Shown here: positions 1 through 5,796 of the stretch, one piece after another
Layout: each line of letters starts with the position of its first letter
Numbering within the stretch: position 1 is the first letter of the stretch
Source of the DNA: Atopobium sp.
GTDB lineage: Bacteria; Actinomycetota; Coriobacteriia; Coriobacteriales; Atopobiaceae
DNA length: 8,219 nucleotides
Direction: 5' to 3'
Assembly (NCBI GenBank): GCA_015258715.1
Contig: JABZHR010000023.1
Coordinates: forward strand, 1-8,219
Made by a program: the position numbers and the translations under genes
Notes under the pieces: model-generated
Seen by the model: the letters and a program-made list of their open reading frames with translations, nothing else
The model's database searches: none
What the model was told of the DNA's origin: nothing

Positions 1-521
1 TCGTAAGCGCCGGCCGGCACCTTAATGGTCAGTGACTGCTCCTCACCAGTTGAGGGCACGCGATACGTTGCCTTGCGAGAAGTTCCCTTAAACGCCTCAT
101 CAAACGATACATTTACGGACATAGTAAGGTCGCTACCTGCAACTGGACGGTTTGCTCGCCCGCCAAAGATATCGGAAAAGTCAAAGCCGCCAGCTCCTGC
201 ACCAGCACCGCCACCAAAGCCGCTAAAGAAATCGGCAAAGTTGGCGCCGTTTACGTTGGTGGTATAAGTGAACCCACCCTGGCGACCACCAAATCCACCT
301 CCAGGAATACCGCCAAATGCGAGCATTTGATCATACTCCTGGCGCTTCTTATCATCAGAGAGCGTGTTATACGCTTCCGAAATTTCCTTGAACTTAGCTT
401 CATCGCCACCTCTATCGGGGTGGTATTTAGCTGCAAGTTTTCTAAACGCTTTTTGAATATCAGACTTCGAGGCGTCGCGCTTCACGCCAAGAACGTCATA
501 AAAAGTCTTACTACCTGCCAT
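1..521 (-). CDS. dnaJ: DnaJ-family co-chaperone, zinc-finger-less type (3' part beyond window edge)
   Basis: J-protein that delivers unfolded clients to DnaK and stimulates its ATPase in the cytoplasm. The first 173 residues are visible. A J-domain spans about residues 5-70, with the diagnostic HPD at 34-36. A Gly/Phe-rich linker covers about 70-121 and ends in a DIF motif (DFSDIF, 114-119). The C-terminal substrate-binding domain begins at about 129 (GSDL...FDEAFKGT). From there the chain reaches the conserved LTIKVPAG (164-171) within about 35 residues. Class I DnaJ proteins carry the four-CxxC zinc finger at that point and none is seen here, so this is a class II/CbpA-like J-protein. The ATG at 521-519 has a strong Shine-Dalgarno AGGAGG at 531-536 with a 9-base spacer. 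It follows grpE by 32 bases and is probably co-transcribed with dnaK and grpE. The C-terminus lies outside the window. Confidence 0.95.
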   Translation of the reverse strand, partial: MAGSKTFYDVLGVKRDASKSDIQKAFRKLAAKYHPDRGGDEAKFKEISEAYNTLSDDKKRQEYDQMLAFGGIPGGGFGGRQGGFTYTTNVNGANFADFFSGFGGGAGAGAGGFDFSDIFGGRANRPVAGSDLTMSVNVSFDEAFKGTSRKATYRVPSTGEEQSLTIKVPAGAY

Positions 522-553
522 TCAGCACGGCCTCCTCTCTAAACTACTCTGCC

Positions 554-1399
554 TTACTCGGTTACACTGTCTGCCGCTGCACCGTCTGCGGCGTCTGCCT
601 CAGCGCCGTCAGCAGCCTCTGACTCAGCTGGGCGCTTTGGGCCGCCGTGAGTAACAACAACCATTGCAGTACGAATGTCCTTGCCGCCCATGCGATAACC
701 CTTTTGGTACACCTGGGCGACGGTCTCATCATACGCCTGGGTATCCTCAATCTGGCTCACTGCCTGGTGAGAAAGGGGGTCAAAGGCCTCGCCAACAGGG
801 TTGACTACCTCAACACCCTCTTTGTTCAAGACGCCCACAAGCTTATTGCATACTGCGGAGACGCCCTCAACAAACTGCTGAGCTGCAGGGTCTGTCAGGT
901 TGTCCGCGTGCTCAATTGCGCGCTCCAAGTCATCAATAACAGGGAGAAGGTCAACCACCAGCTTCTCTGTTGCGCGCTGGCGCTCATCAAGACGCTCCTG
1001 AGCAGTACGACGACGGTAGTTATCCCAGTCAGCCTGCAGGCGAAGGAAGCGATCATTTGCCTCAGCTGCCTGCTGCTTTGCTGCCTCAATCTGGTCAGAG
1101 ACCGAGTCCAGCTCGCTCTGCAAACGGTCACGCTCCTGGGCTGCACGTTGAGCGTCGGCAGCAATCTCTGCCTCAGCCGTCTCTTCCCCACGACGAATAG
1201 CCTCAGCAACCATCTCTTCTTCGGTCATCGGACGGCCTGCGCCCGCCGCGCAGGCTGCGCCGTTGGCAGCGGTCGCGTTACCATCAAGCGTCTGACTTGT
1301 GGAACCATCTCCCACAACGCCGACGGCACCTACGGTTTCATCACCGTTATTCTCGTTATCAAAGGTAGTGTCAACCTTGTTCTGATCTGCTGTTGTCAC
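554..1399 (-). CDS. grpE: GrpE nucleotide exchange factor for DnaK, GTG start
   Basis: GrpE dimerises and opens the DnaK ATPase domain to release ADP, completing the chaperone cycle. The reading frame is open from a GTG at 1408, followed by an ATG at 1405. The best ribosome site (GGGAGG, 1408-1413) is 8 bases from a third start, the GTG at 1399, so I prefer a 281-residue product beginning MTTADQNK. A low-complexity Ala/Gly/acidic stretch fills about the first 55 residues. It is followed by a long charged helix, probably coiled coil, at about 58-140 that leads into FLRLQADWDNYRRR. The core has LLPVIDDLERA, FDPLSHQAV and the GrpE signature GYRMGGKDIRTAMVVV near residues 234-249. An Ala/Asp/Glu-rich tail of about 28 residues follows. 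At 281 residues it is longer than the usual 180-230, and the excess is in both tails. It lies between dnaK and dnaJ on the same strand. Confidence 0.96.
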   Translation of the reverse strand: MTTADQNKVDTTFDNENNGDETVGAVGVVGDGSTSQTLDGNATAANGAACAAGAGRPMTEEEMVAEAIRRGEETAEAEIAADAQRAAQERDRLQSELDSVSDQIEAAKQQAAEANDRFLRLQADWDNYRRRTAQERLDERQRATEKLVVDLLPVIDDLERAIEHADNLTDPAAQQFVEGVSAVCNKLVGVLNKEGVEVVNPVGEAFDPLSHQAVSQIEDTQAYDETVAQVYQKGYRMGGKDIRTAMVVVTHGGPKRPAESEAADGAEADAADGAAADSVTE

Positions 1400-1407
1400 T
1401 GCCATCA

Positions 1408-1413
1408 CCTCCC
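1408..1413 (-). promoter_or_regulatory. grpE ribosome binding site that decides the start
   Basis: On the minus strand the sequence reads GGGAGGTGATGGCAGTG. GGGAGG is a strong anti-16S match and extends into GGTGAT. It overlaps the GTG at 1408 and sits only 2 bases before the ATG at 1405, too close for either to be used efficiently. The GTG at 1399 is 8 bases downstream, the usual spacing. This is read directly from the sequence; the choice of start is an inference. Confidence 0.7.
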
Positions 1414-1423
1414 TATGTGTAGA

Positions 1424-1452
1424 AGGCGGCCAAACGTTTCCGCCAGCCGCCT
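1424..1452 (-). other. Stem-loop in the dnaK-grpE intercistronic gap
   Basis: The 123-base gap between dnaK and grpE holds a perfect 7-bp GC-rich inverted repeat (AGGCGGC, 1424-1430; GCCGCCT, 1446-1452) around a 15-base loop. An alternative pairing uses CCGCC at 1440-1444. In the transcript it ends 10 bases before the grpE Shine-Dalgarno. No run of U follows, so it is not a classical terminator. It could act as a processing or partial-attenuation element that keeps DnaK in excess of GrpE and DnaJ. That role is inferred. Confidence 0.45.
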
Positions 1453-1522
1453 CCGAGTCATATCACATTGTCTACCAGCTACTGCACCAAGTTACCCAAG
1501 CGCATATGCCGAGAAACTCAGA

Positions 1523-3427
1523 TTAGTTCTGGTTCTTATCGTCGTCGACAACCTCGTAGTCTGCATCAACAACATCTGGCTCAGAAGGGTTACTTGCTGC
1601 GCCGTTGTTGCCAGCGGTCTGAGCCTGAGCGTCTGCGTAGACAATCTCTGCGAGCTTCTGGCCAACCTCGGTGAGCTTCTCGCCAGCCTTCTTGATTGCC
1701 TCAATATCGGAGCCATCAAGTGCGGTCTTTGCCTCAGCAACAGCCTCTTCAACAGCCTTCTTCTGATCCTCAGGAACCTTATCACCAAGGTCTTTGACGG
1801 TCTGCTCGGTGCTGTATGCCAGGGAGTCTACCTGGTTGCGGACCTCAATCTCGTCCTTGCGCTTCTTGTCTTCCTCAGCGTGGGACTCTGCGTCCTTAAC
1901 CATGCGGTCAACTTCATCGTCGGACAGAGCGGTGGAGCCAGAAATGGTGATCTCCTGGGACTTGTCGGTTGCCTTGTCCTTAGCGGTGACCTTCAGGATA
2001 CCGTTTGCGTCGATGTCAAAGGTAACCTCAATCTGAGGAATACCGCGCTGAGCAGCAGGAATGCCGGTAAGGTTGAACTTACCAAGGCTCTTGTTGTCAG
2101 AAGCCATCTCGCGCTCGCCCTGGAGGACGTGAATCTCAACGGAAGTCTGGTTATCAGCTGCAGTGGAGTAAACCTTTGTGCTGGAAGTTGGGATGGTGGT
2201 GTTGCGGTCGATGACCTTGTCAACAACGCCGCCGAGGGTCTCAACGCCCAGGGACAGTGGGGTTACGTCCAGAAGCAGGATGCCGGAAACGTCGCCGGTA
2301 AGAACGCCACCCTGAACAGCTGCGCCGTCTGCAACAACCTCGTCTGGGTTGACGGACATGTTAGGCTGCTTGCCGGTCATGCTCTTGACCAGGTCCTGAA
2401 CAGCTGGCATACGAGTGGAGCCGCCGACCAGAATGACCTCGCTGACATCGGAGAGCTGAAGACCTGCGTCCTGGAGTGCCTTGGTCACAGGAGCCTTGCA
2501 GCGGTCGAGAAGATCGCGGGTGATGCGCTCAAACTCTGCACGAGTCAGAGTGTAGTCAAGGTGCTTAGGACCAGATGCGTCTGCGGTGATGAATGGCAGA
2601 TTAATCTGTGCCTGCTGAGCGCTGGAGAGCTCCTTCTTGGCATTCTCTGCAGCCTCCTTGAGGCGCTGAAGTGCCATTGGATCCTTACGGAGGTCAATGC
2701 TGTTATCGGAGTTGAACTTGTCTGCAAGCCAGTCGATAACGCGCTGATCCCAGTCGTCGCCGCCCAGGTGGTTGTCGCCGTTGGTTGCAAGAACCTCAAC
2801 AACGCCGTCTGCAAGGTCAAGCAGGGAGACGTCAAAGGTACCGCCACCGAGGTCGAAGACAAGAACCTTGTGGTCCTGGTCCTTCTTGTCCAGACCGTAA
2901 GCAAGAGCTGCTGCGGTTGGCTCGTTGACAATACGCTGAACGTTGAGGCCAGCAATCTTACCTGCGTCCTTAGTTGCCTGACGCTGTGCGTCGTTGAAGT
3001 ATGCTGGGACAGTAATTACAGCGTCGGTTACAGGCTCACCAAGGTACTTCTCGGCGTCTGCCTTCATCTTTGCAAGAGTCATAGCGCTGATCTGCTCTGG
3101 AGTGTAGTCGACGCCGTCAATCTCGACGACTGCACGACCGTCGGTGCCAGCCTTGACCTTGTAAGGGACGGTCTTAATCTCAGACTGAACCTCGTCAAAC
3201 TTGCGGCCCATGAAACGCTTGATGGAGAAGACGGTGTTTACAGGATTGGTGACAGCCTGGTTCTTTGCTGCCTTACCAACAATGCGGTCACCGTCAGCAC
3301 GGAAGCCGACGACGGAAGGAGTTGTGCGGTCTCCCTCTGCGTTAACGATAATAGTTGGCTCTCCACCCTCAAGGACAGCCATAGCTGAGTTTGTAGTACC
3401 CAGGTCAATTCCAAGAATCTTACCCAT
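1523..3427 (-). CDS. dnaK: Hsp70 chaperone DnaK
   Basis: ATP-driven cytoplasmic chaperone that binds exposed hydrophobic peptides and works with GrpE and DnaJ. At 634 residues it is close to the E. coli length of 638. The N-terminal ATPase domain carries IDLGTTNS (7-14), K70 (equivalent of the E. coli catalytic lysine), VFDLGGGTFDVS (190-201) with T197, and VILVGGSTRMPAV (331-343). The hydrophobic interdomain linker GILLLDVTPL is near 382-391. The substrate-binding domain (about 390-500), helical lid and acidic tail (DVVDADYEVVDDD) follow. Residues about 75-97 form an insert after KRFMG that Mycobacterium and Bacillus DnaK lack, while the rest (GDNHLGGDDWDQRV) reads as actinobacterial. The ATG at 3427 has AAAGGA at 3437-3442 about 9 bases upstream. 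It is the first gene of dnaK-grpE-dnaJ. The gene avoids TTA, CTA and TCA codons throughout, consistent with high expression. Confidence 0.99.
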   Translation of the reverse strand: MGKILGIDLGTTNSAMAVLEGGEPTIIVNAEGDRTTPSVVGFRADGDRIVGKAAKNQAVTNPVNTVFSIKRFMGRKFDEVQSEIKTVPYKVKAGTDGRAVVEIDGVDYTPEQISAMTLAKMKADAEKYLGEPVTDAVITVPAYFNDAQRQATKDAGKIAGLNVQRIVNEPTAAALAYGLDKKDQDHKVLVFDLGGGTFDVSLLDLADGVVEVLATNGDNHLGGDDWDQRVIDWLADKFNSDNSIDLRKDPMALQRLKEAAENAKKELSSAQQAQINLPFITADASGPKHLDYTLTRAEFERITRDLLDRCKAPVTKALQDAGLQLSDVSEVILVGGSTRMPAVQDLVKSMTGKQPNMSVNPDEVVADGAAVQGGVLTGDVSGILLLDVTPLSLGVETLGGVVDKVIDRNTTIPTSSTKVYSTAADNQTSVEIHVLQGEREMASDNKSLGKFNLTGIPAAQRGIPQIEVTFDIDANGILKVTAKDKATDKSQEITISGSTALSDDEVDRMVKDAESHAEEDKKRKDEIEVRNQVDSLAYSTEQTVKDLGDKVPEDQKKAVEEAVAEAKTALDGSDIEAIKKAGEKLTEVGQKLAEIVYADAQAQTAGNNGAASNPSEPDVVDADYEVVDDDKNQN

Positions 3428-3603
3428 TGTGAATCATCCTTTCCTATGTACGTGTTCCGTTTGGCGAGAAACCCCACAGGTAGATGACCTAAAAAGGGGC
3501 ACAAGCTAACCGTGAACACATACCGTGTTTCTGCTTTACGGTTTTGCTTATACCCCTATGTCTGACTTATATACATAATCTAAGTCAGTTTGTAGTAGAT
3601 TTT
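3428..3603 (-). promoter_or_regulatory. Region upstream of dnaK, no CIRCE or HAIR operator
   Basis: This 176-base gap should hold the heat-shock operon promoter. I find neither CIRCE (TTAGCACTC-N9-GAGTGCTAA, bound by HrcA) nor HAIR (CTTGAGT-N7-ACTCAAG, bound by HspR). Present instead are the palindrome at 3562-3588, listed separately, and a cluster of ACGGT/ACCGT motifs at 3508-3543. In that cluster AACCGT (3508-3513) pairs with ACGGTT (3538-3543), and AACAC (3515-3519) pairs with GTGTT (3525-3529). No -35/-10 pair stands out. A TATAAG at 3546-3551 (minus strand) is a weak -10 candidate. Calling the gap regulatory is an inference from its position. Confidence 0.5.
3562..3588. repeat. 27-bp interrupted palindrome upstream of dnaK
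   Basis: CTGACTTA (3562-3569) and TAAGTCAG (3581-3588) are perfect inverted 8-bp arms with an 11-base centre, in which two further pairs match (3571/3579 and 3572/3578). It lies 16 bases past the stop of the accessory gene and about 135 bases before the dnaK start. No T-run follows it in the direction of transcription, so it does not look like an intrinsic terminator. A dimeric-repressor operator for dnaK is the better guess, and the repressor is unknown. Confidence 0.5.
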
Positions 3604-4845
3604 TTATTCTGATAATTCTGCCATTCGCATTAATACAGACTTATTGATGATTTTTTCATTTATCTCACTGGTGTTAGTAATTCTGAAAGCTTTTTGAAAT
3701 CCAATAAATCCATATTTTCCAATGAGTTTTCCAAAAAGCTCATCCGAAAAAGAAGAGCTCACAATGTAAACATCCGTAAAATCAAATACAACCCGAGTTT
3801 TTCCTATTATCAAAACATTTTCTGCTTCATTTCTGATCTTTTGAGCCCCACTTCGCGTGCCAGTTCCCCACTTTTCTTCTGAAAGCGATATTACATGTTC
3901 TCCATTTTCGTTTTCCATATCCTCTAGCCATAGCTGTACTGGCACTCTGTTGTTAAATATTTTGTCAAGGCAGATACTTTTATTATTATTTAACTGAAAA
4001 TCAATCATTGTTGTCAAATATCTATTCGACCCATAAAATTGGTCAGCTTTTAAGTTTTTAATACACGGGTCTTCATTTCCTGAAACAGAATATTGGGCTC
4101 CACCTGTTTTAATTGTGAGTGAACCGTTATTTTCTTTTAATATCTCAGAAAGCCCCCACAATCCGTTTCCTTGGCCAATTTTACAATCTCTAGTAACTCC
4201 CTTTTTTAAAGCAAGCGTAATAGCGTCTGATGATTTCTTAGGTCTATATTGGCTTCCTTTAAACGAATTAAGAATCCCGATTCCATTATCAAAAACACAT
4301 ATAGACAAATGATTATTATCATTTGTCATTTGGCCCATAACGTAGCCACACGAAACCTCGGAATGTTGAATGACGTTGTCCATCACTTCATTAATATTCC
4401 AAATTAAACCCTCTAACAAACCATCAACTGCAACGAACGCACTAGAAAGGTATTCCTGAAGAGCGTCTACAAATAATTGAACTTCATCGGAAGATCCAAA
4501 TTTCCAAACTATGTCTAACGGATGTGTTTTAACAAATTCTACGTTTTCAGTAATTAAAAGTGGGCTTGAGACCTGCGTTGAGCTAATGTATGAGTCACAG
4601 TCATCCCAATCGCACTTGATACAAAATTGGTCTGACTGGTAGTTCTGAATAACTGCTGCAATTGGGACACATATGTTTGGAAATGCAGGCAAGGCGGAGT
4701 AGCAATCTTTTCCAGATCCCTGTATTACTACGCAGGATCTCTTATCATCGAACTTCGATTTTTGCAATTTGTTTGCAAGATATCTATGACAATTAGGTAA
4801 AGAAAGATCAATTGAGATTGTACCGATATTTTCTTTCACTGACAT
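3604..4845 (-). CDS. GHKL ATPase / STAS-like (DUF4325) fusion protein, accessory
   Basis: The exact function is unknown. The preferred ATG at 4845 (413 residues) has GGCGGG at 4852-4857 with a 6-base spacer; the ATG at 4851 touches that site and gives 415. Numbering here is from 4851. Residues 1-140 resemble no domain I can name with confidence; they may be a degenerate STAS-like module with several cysteines (C77, C80, C85). A GHKL ATP-binding domain follows. Its N-box has E155, N159 and H163, its G1 box is DNGIGI (188-193), and its lid box is GQGNGLWGL (226-234). There is no HisKA domain, as in anti-sigma kinases of the SpoIIAB/RsbW type. Residues about 320-412 match DUF4325, including VVFDF and SSSFSDELFGKL (365-376). 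No membrane segment or signal peptide is seen. The gene is much more AT-rich than its neighbours, which suggests transfer. A signalling or conflict-system role is possible but unproven. Confidence 0.82.
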   Translation of the reverse strand: MSVKENIGTISIDLSLPNCHRYLANKLQKSKFDDKRSCVVIQGSGKDCYSALPAFPNICVPIAAVIQNYQSDQFCIKCDWDDCDSYISSTQVSSPLLITENVEFVKTHPLDIVWKFGSSDEVQLFVDALQEYLSSAFVAVDGLLEGLIWNINEVMDNVIQHSEVSCGYVMGQMTNDNNHLSICVFDNGIGILNSFKGSQYRPKKSSDAITLALKKGVTRDCKIGQGNGLWGLSEILKENNGSLTIKTGGAQYSVSGNEDPCIKNLKADQFYGSNRYLTTMIDFQLNNNKSICLDKIFNNRVPVQLWLEDMENENGEHVISLSEEKWGTGTRSGAQKIRNEAENVLIIGKTRVVFDFTDVYIVSSSFSDELFGKLIGKYGFIGFQKAFRITNTSEINEKIINKSVLMRMAELSE

Positions 4846-4860
4846 CAGCATCCCGCCTTA

Positions 4861-4884
4861 TTAAGAATTATTTGTAATTGTTAA
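4861..4884. repeat. 24-bp palindrome just upstream of the accessory gene's ribosome site
   Basis: TTAAgAATTA-tttg-TAATTgTTAA is symmetric at every arm position except one G-G mismatch (4865/4880). It starts 3 bases upstream of the GGCGGG ribosome site and lies downstream of the candidate -10 at 4922-4927. It would therefore fall in the 5' untranslated leader. It could be an operator for autoregulation or an RNA hairpin controlling translation. The surrounding DNA is very AT-rich, so a partly chance palindrome is possible. Confidence 0.4.
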
Positions 4885-4921
4885 AAAATACTCAAGCTAT
4901 CTTTTAATAATTTCTTCATTC

Positions 4922-4927
4922 ATTATA
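4922..4927 (-). promoter_or_regulatory. Candidate -10 element of the accessory gene
   Basis: A perfect TATAAT on the minus strand, about 77 bases before the preferred ATG. No good -35 is visible at 16-18 bases upstream (TCTCGT at 17). The 151-base AT-rich gap 4852-5002 also holds an all-A/T inverted repeat (ATAAAA/TTTTAT) about 25 bases past the aldolase stop, which is at best a weak terminator. In DNA this AT-rich, TATAAT can occur by chance. Confidence 0.35.
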
Positions 4928-5002
4928 CATCTACTATTTTATTAACGAGAAGCTAAAAATCTAAATAAAATATTTTTATAACATATTAATTGATAATTCT
5001 TT

Positions 5003-5674
5003 TCAAGCTCGGTACAGCGTATCCCTACCATAAGTCTCGCGCCAGGCAGTAGAGAACTCCTCAACGGCAATCTTTGTTCCAGGATGATCCATCATGGTAT
5101 AGACAATATCAGGTGGAAGAGTAACTGCATCGATACCTACAGAGATAAGCGCATGGACCTGCTCGGTATTCTTAAATGATGCGGCAAGAATCTTAGAATT
5201 TAGTCCATGAGTTTCGAGCATCTGCATAAGATCAATAACCTGGCCAATGCCGTCGCCGTAATTACACATGCGGTTAACATAAGGAGCCAGGTAATCTGCG
5301 CCGTTCATAGCTGCCAAAAATGCCTCGTCAGCGGAATAAATAGCGGTTGCAAGAACACCAAGACCCTCGGACTTGAGCTGCTTAATTGCCTTGTATCCGT
5401 TGCGAGTCACAGGAATCTTCACGTAGGTATTCTCGGGACGAAGGCCGCATATATAACGAGCCTCTTCCAGCATCTTCTGATAGTCAGTTGAAACAACCTG
5501 CACAAAGAATTTTTGCTCAGGCAACAGGTACTCCACGAACTCCTTAATTACCCGCTCAGGTTGCTTACCACTTCTAGTGATGATTGCGGGATTAGTGGTA
5601 ACTCCATCAATAGTCAAAAGCTCGTCAAGCTGCTTAACTGCCTCAAGATCAGCTGTATCCAGAATAAACTCCAT
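5003..5674 (-). CDS. fsa: Fructose-6-phosphate aldolase / transaldolase-like enzyme (FSA/TalC family)
   Basis: Class I aldolase of the small transaldolase family, with a cytoplasmic (alpha/beta)8 barrel. The family either cleaves fructose 6-phosphate to dihydroxyacetone and glyceraldehyde 3-phosphate, or transfers dihydroxyacetone as a transaldolase. The chosen start at 5674 gives 223 residues beginning MEFILDTADLEAV, which matches the family N-terminus and its usual length of about 215-225. AAGGGGAG lies 6 bases upstream. An in-frame ATG at 5743 would add 23 residues with no family match. Key residues visible are D6, N28 in TTNP, the Schiff-base K86 in YVKIPVT, T110 and SFKN at 167-170. Q59 and Y132 match the FSA choice at these positions, where classical transaldolase B has Glu and Phe, so aldolase activity is favoured over transaldolase. 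It may be transcribed alone, since 122 bases separate it from the kinase gene upstream. Confidence 0.92.
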   Translation of the reverse strand: MEFILDTADLEAVKQLDELLTIDGVTTNPAIITRSGKQPERVIKEFVEYLLPEQKFFVQVVSTDYQKMLEEARYICGLRPENTYVKIPVTRNGYKAIKQLKSEGLGVLATAIYSADEAFLAAMNGADYLAPYVNRMCNYGDGIGQVIDLMQMLETHGLNSKILAASFKNTEQVHALISVGIDAVTLPPDIVYTMMDHPGTKIAVEEFSTAWRETYGRDTLYRA

Positions 5675-5680
5675 GCTTGG

Positions 5681-5688
5681 CTCCCCTT
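5681..5688 (-). promoter_or_regulatory. Ribosome binding site fixing the aldolase start
   Basis: AAGGGGAG on the minus strand, 6 bases before the ATG at 5674. It agrees with the family N-terminus and argues against the upstream in-frame ATG at 5743. Confidence 0.7.
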
Positions 5689-5717
5689 CATCACTAGGGC
5701 ATCTATGTGCTAAGACT

Positions 5718-5745
5718 ATTTTAACCATTGTACTTCTCGCCATAA
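5718..5745 (-). promoter_or_regulatory. Candidate aldolase promoter
   Basis: On the minus strand, TTATGG (5745-5740, weak -35) and TAAAAT (5723-5718, 5 of 6 to the -10 consensus) are separated by 16 bases. Transcription would start near 5711, leaving a leader of about 37 bases. It lies inside the N-terminal extension implied by the ATG at 5743, which again favours the later start. The -35 match is poor. Confidence 0.3.
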
Positions 5746-5796
5746 GCTGGTATTTCGTCTTATCTCCAAACGGCGACGTATGTGAAGTGTTAAGCG

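Noticed and set aside
647..3388. A 913-codon open frame on the plus strand opposite grpE and dnaK
   Set aside because: Its codons are in exact register with both minus-strand genes (all boundaries agree modulo 3), so it stays open simply because those genes avoid TTA, CTA and TCA codons. It starts at a GTG with no ribosome site and its translation is low-complexity Leu/Val/Cys. Such antisense frames opposite hsp70 genes are a known artefact.
4614..4625. Zinc-finger reading of C77, C80 and C85 in the accessory protein
   Set aside because: Only one CxxC pair is present with no second pair at a suitable distance, so metal binding cannot be supported.
4890..4896. ACTCAAG, one half of a HAIR (HspR) operator
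   Set aside because: The partner half CTTGAGT is not found at the 7-base spacing, and the site lies upstream of the accessory gene, far from dnaK.
3593..4936. 8-bp inverted flanks TAGTAGAT (3593-3600) and ATCTACTA (4929-4936) around the accessory gene, as if terminal repeats of an element
   Set aside because: The match does not extend in either direction, there is no target-site duplication or transposase, and such short matches are likely by chance in AT-rich DNA.
5675..5743. N-terminal extension of the aldolase from the ATG at 5743
   Set aside because: The 23 extra residues have no family match, a good ribosome site precedes the ATG at 5674, and a promoter-like sequence lies within the extension.
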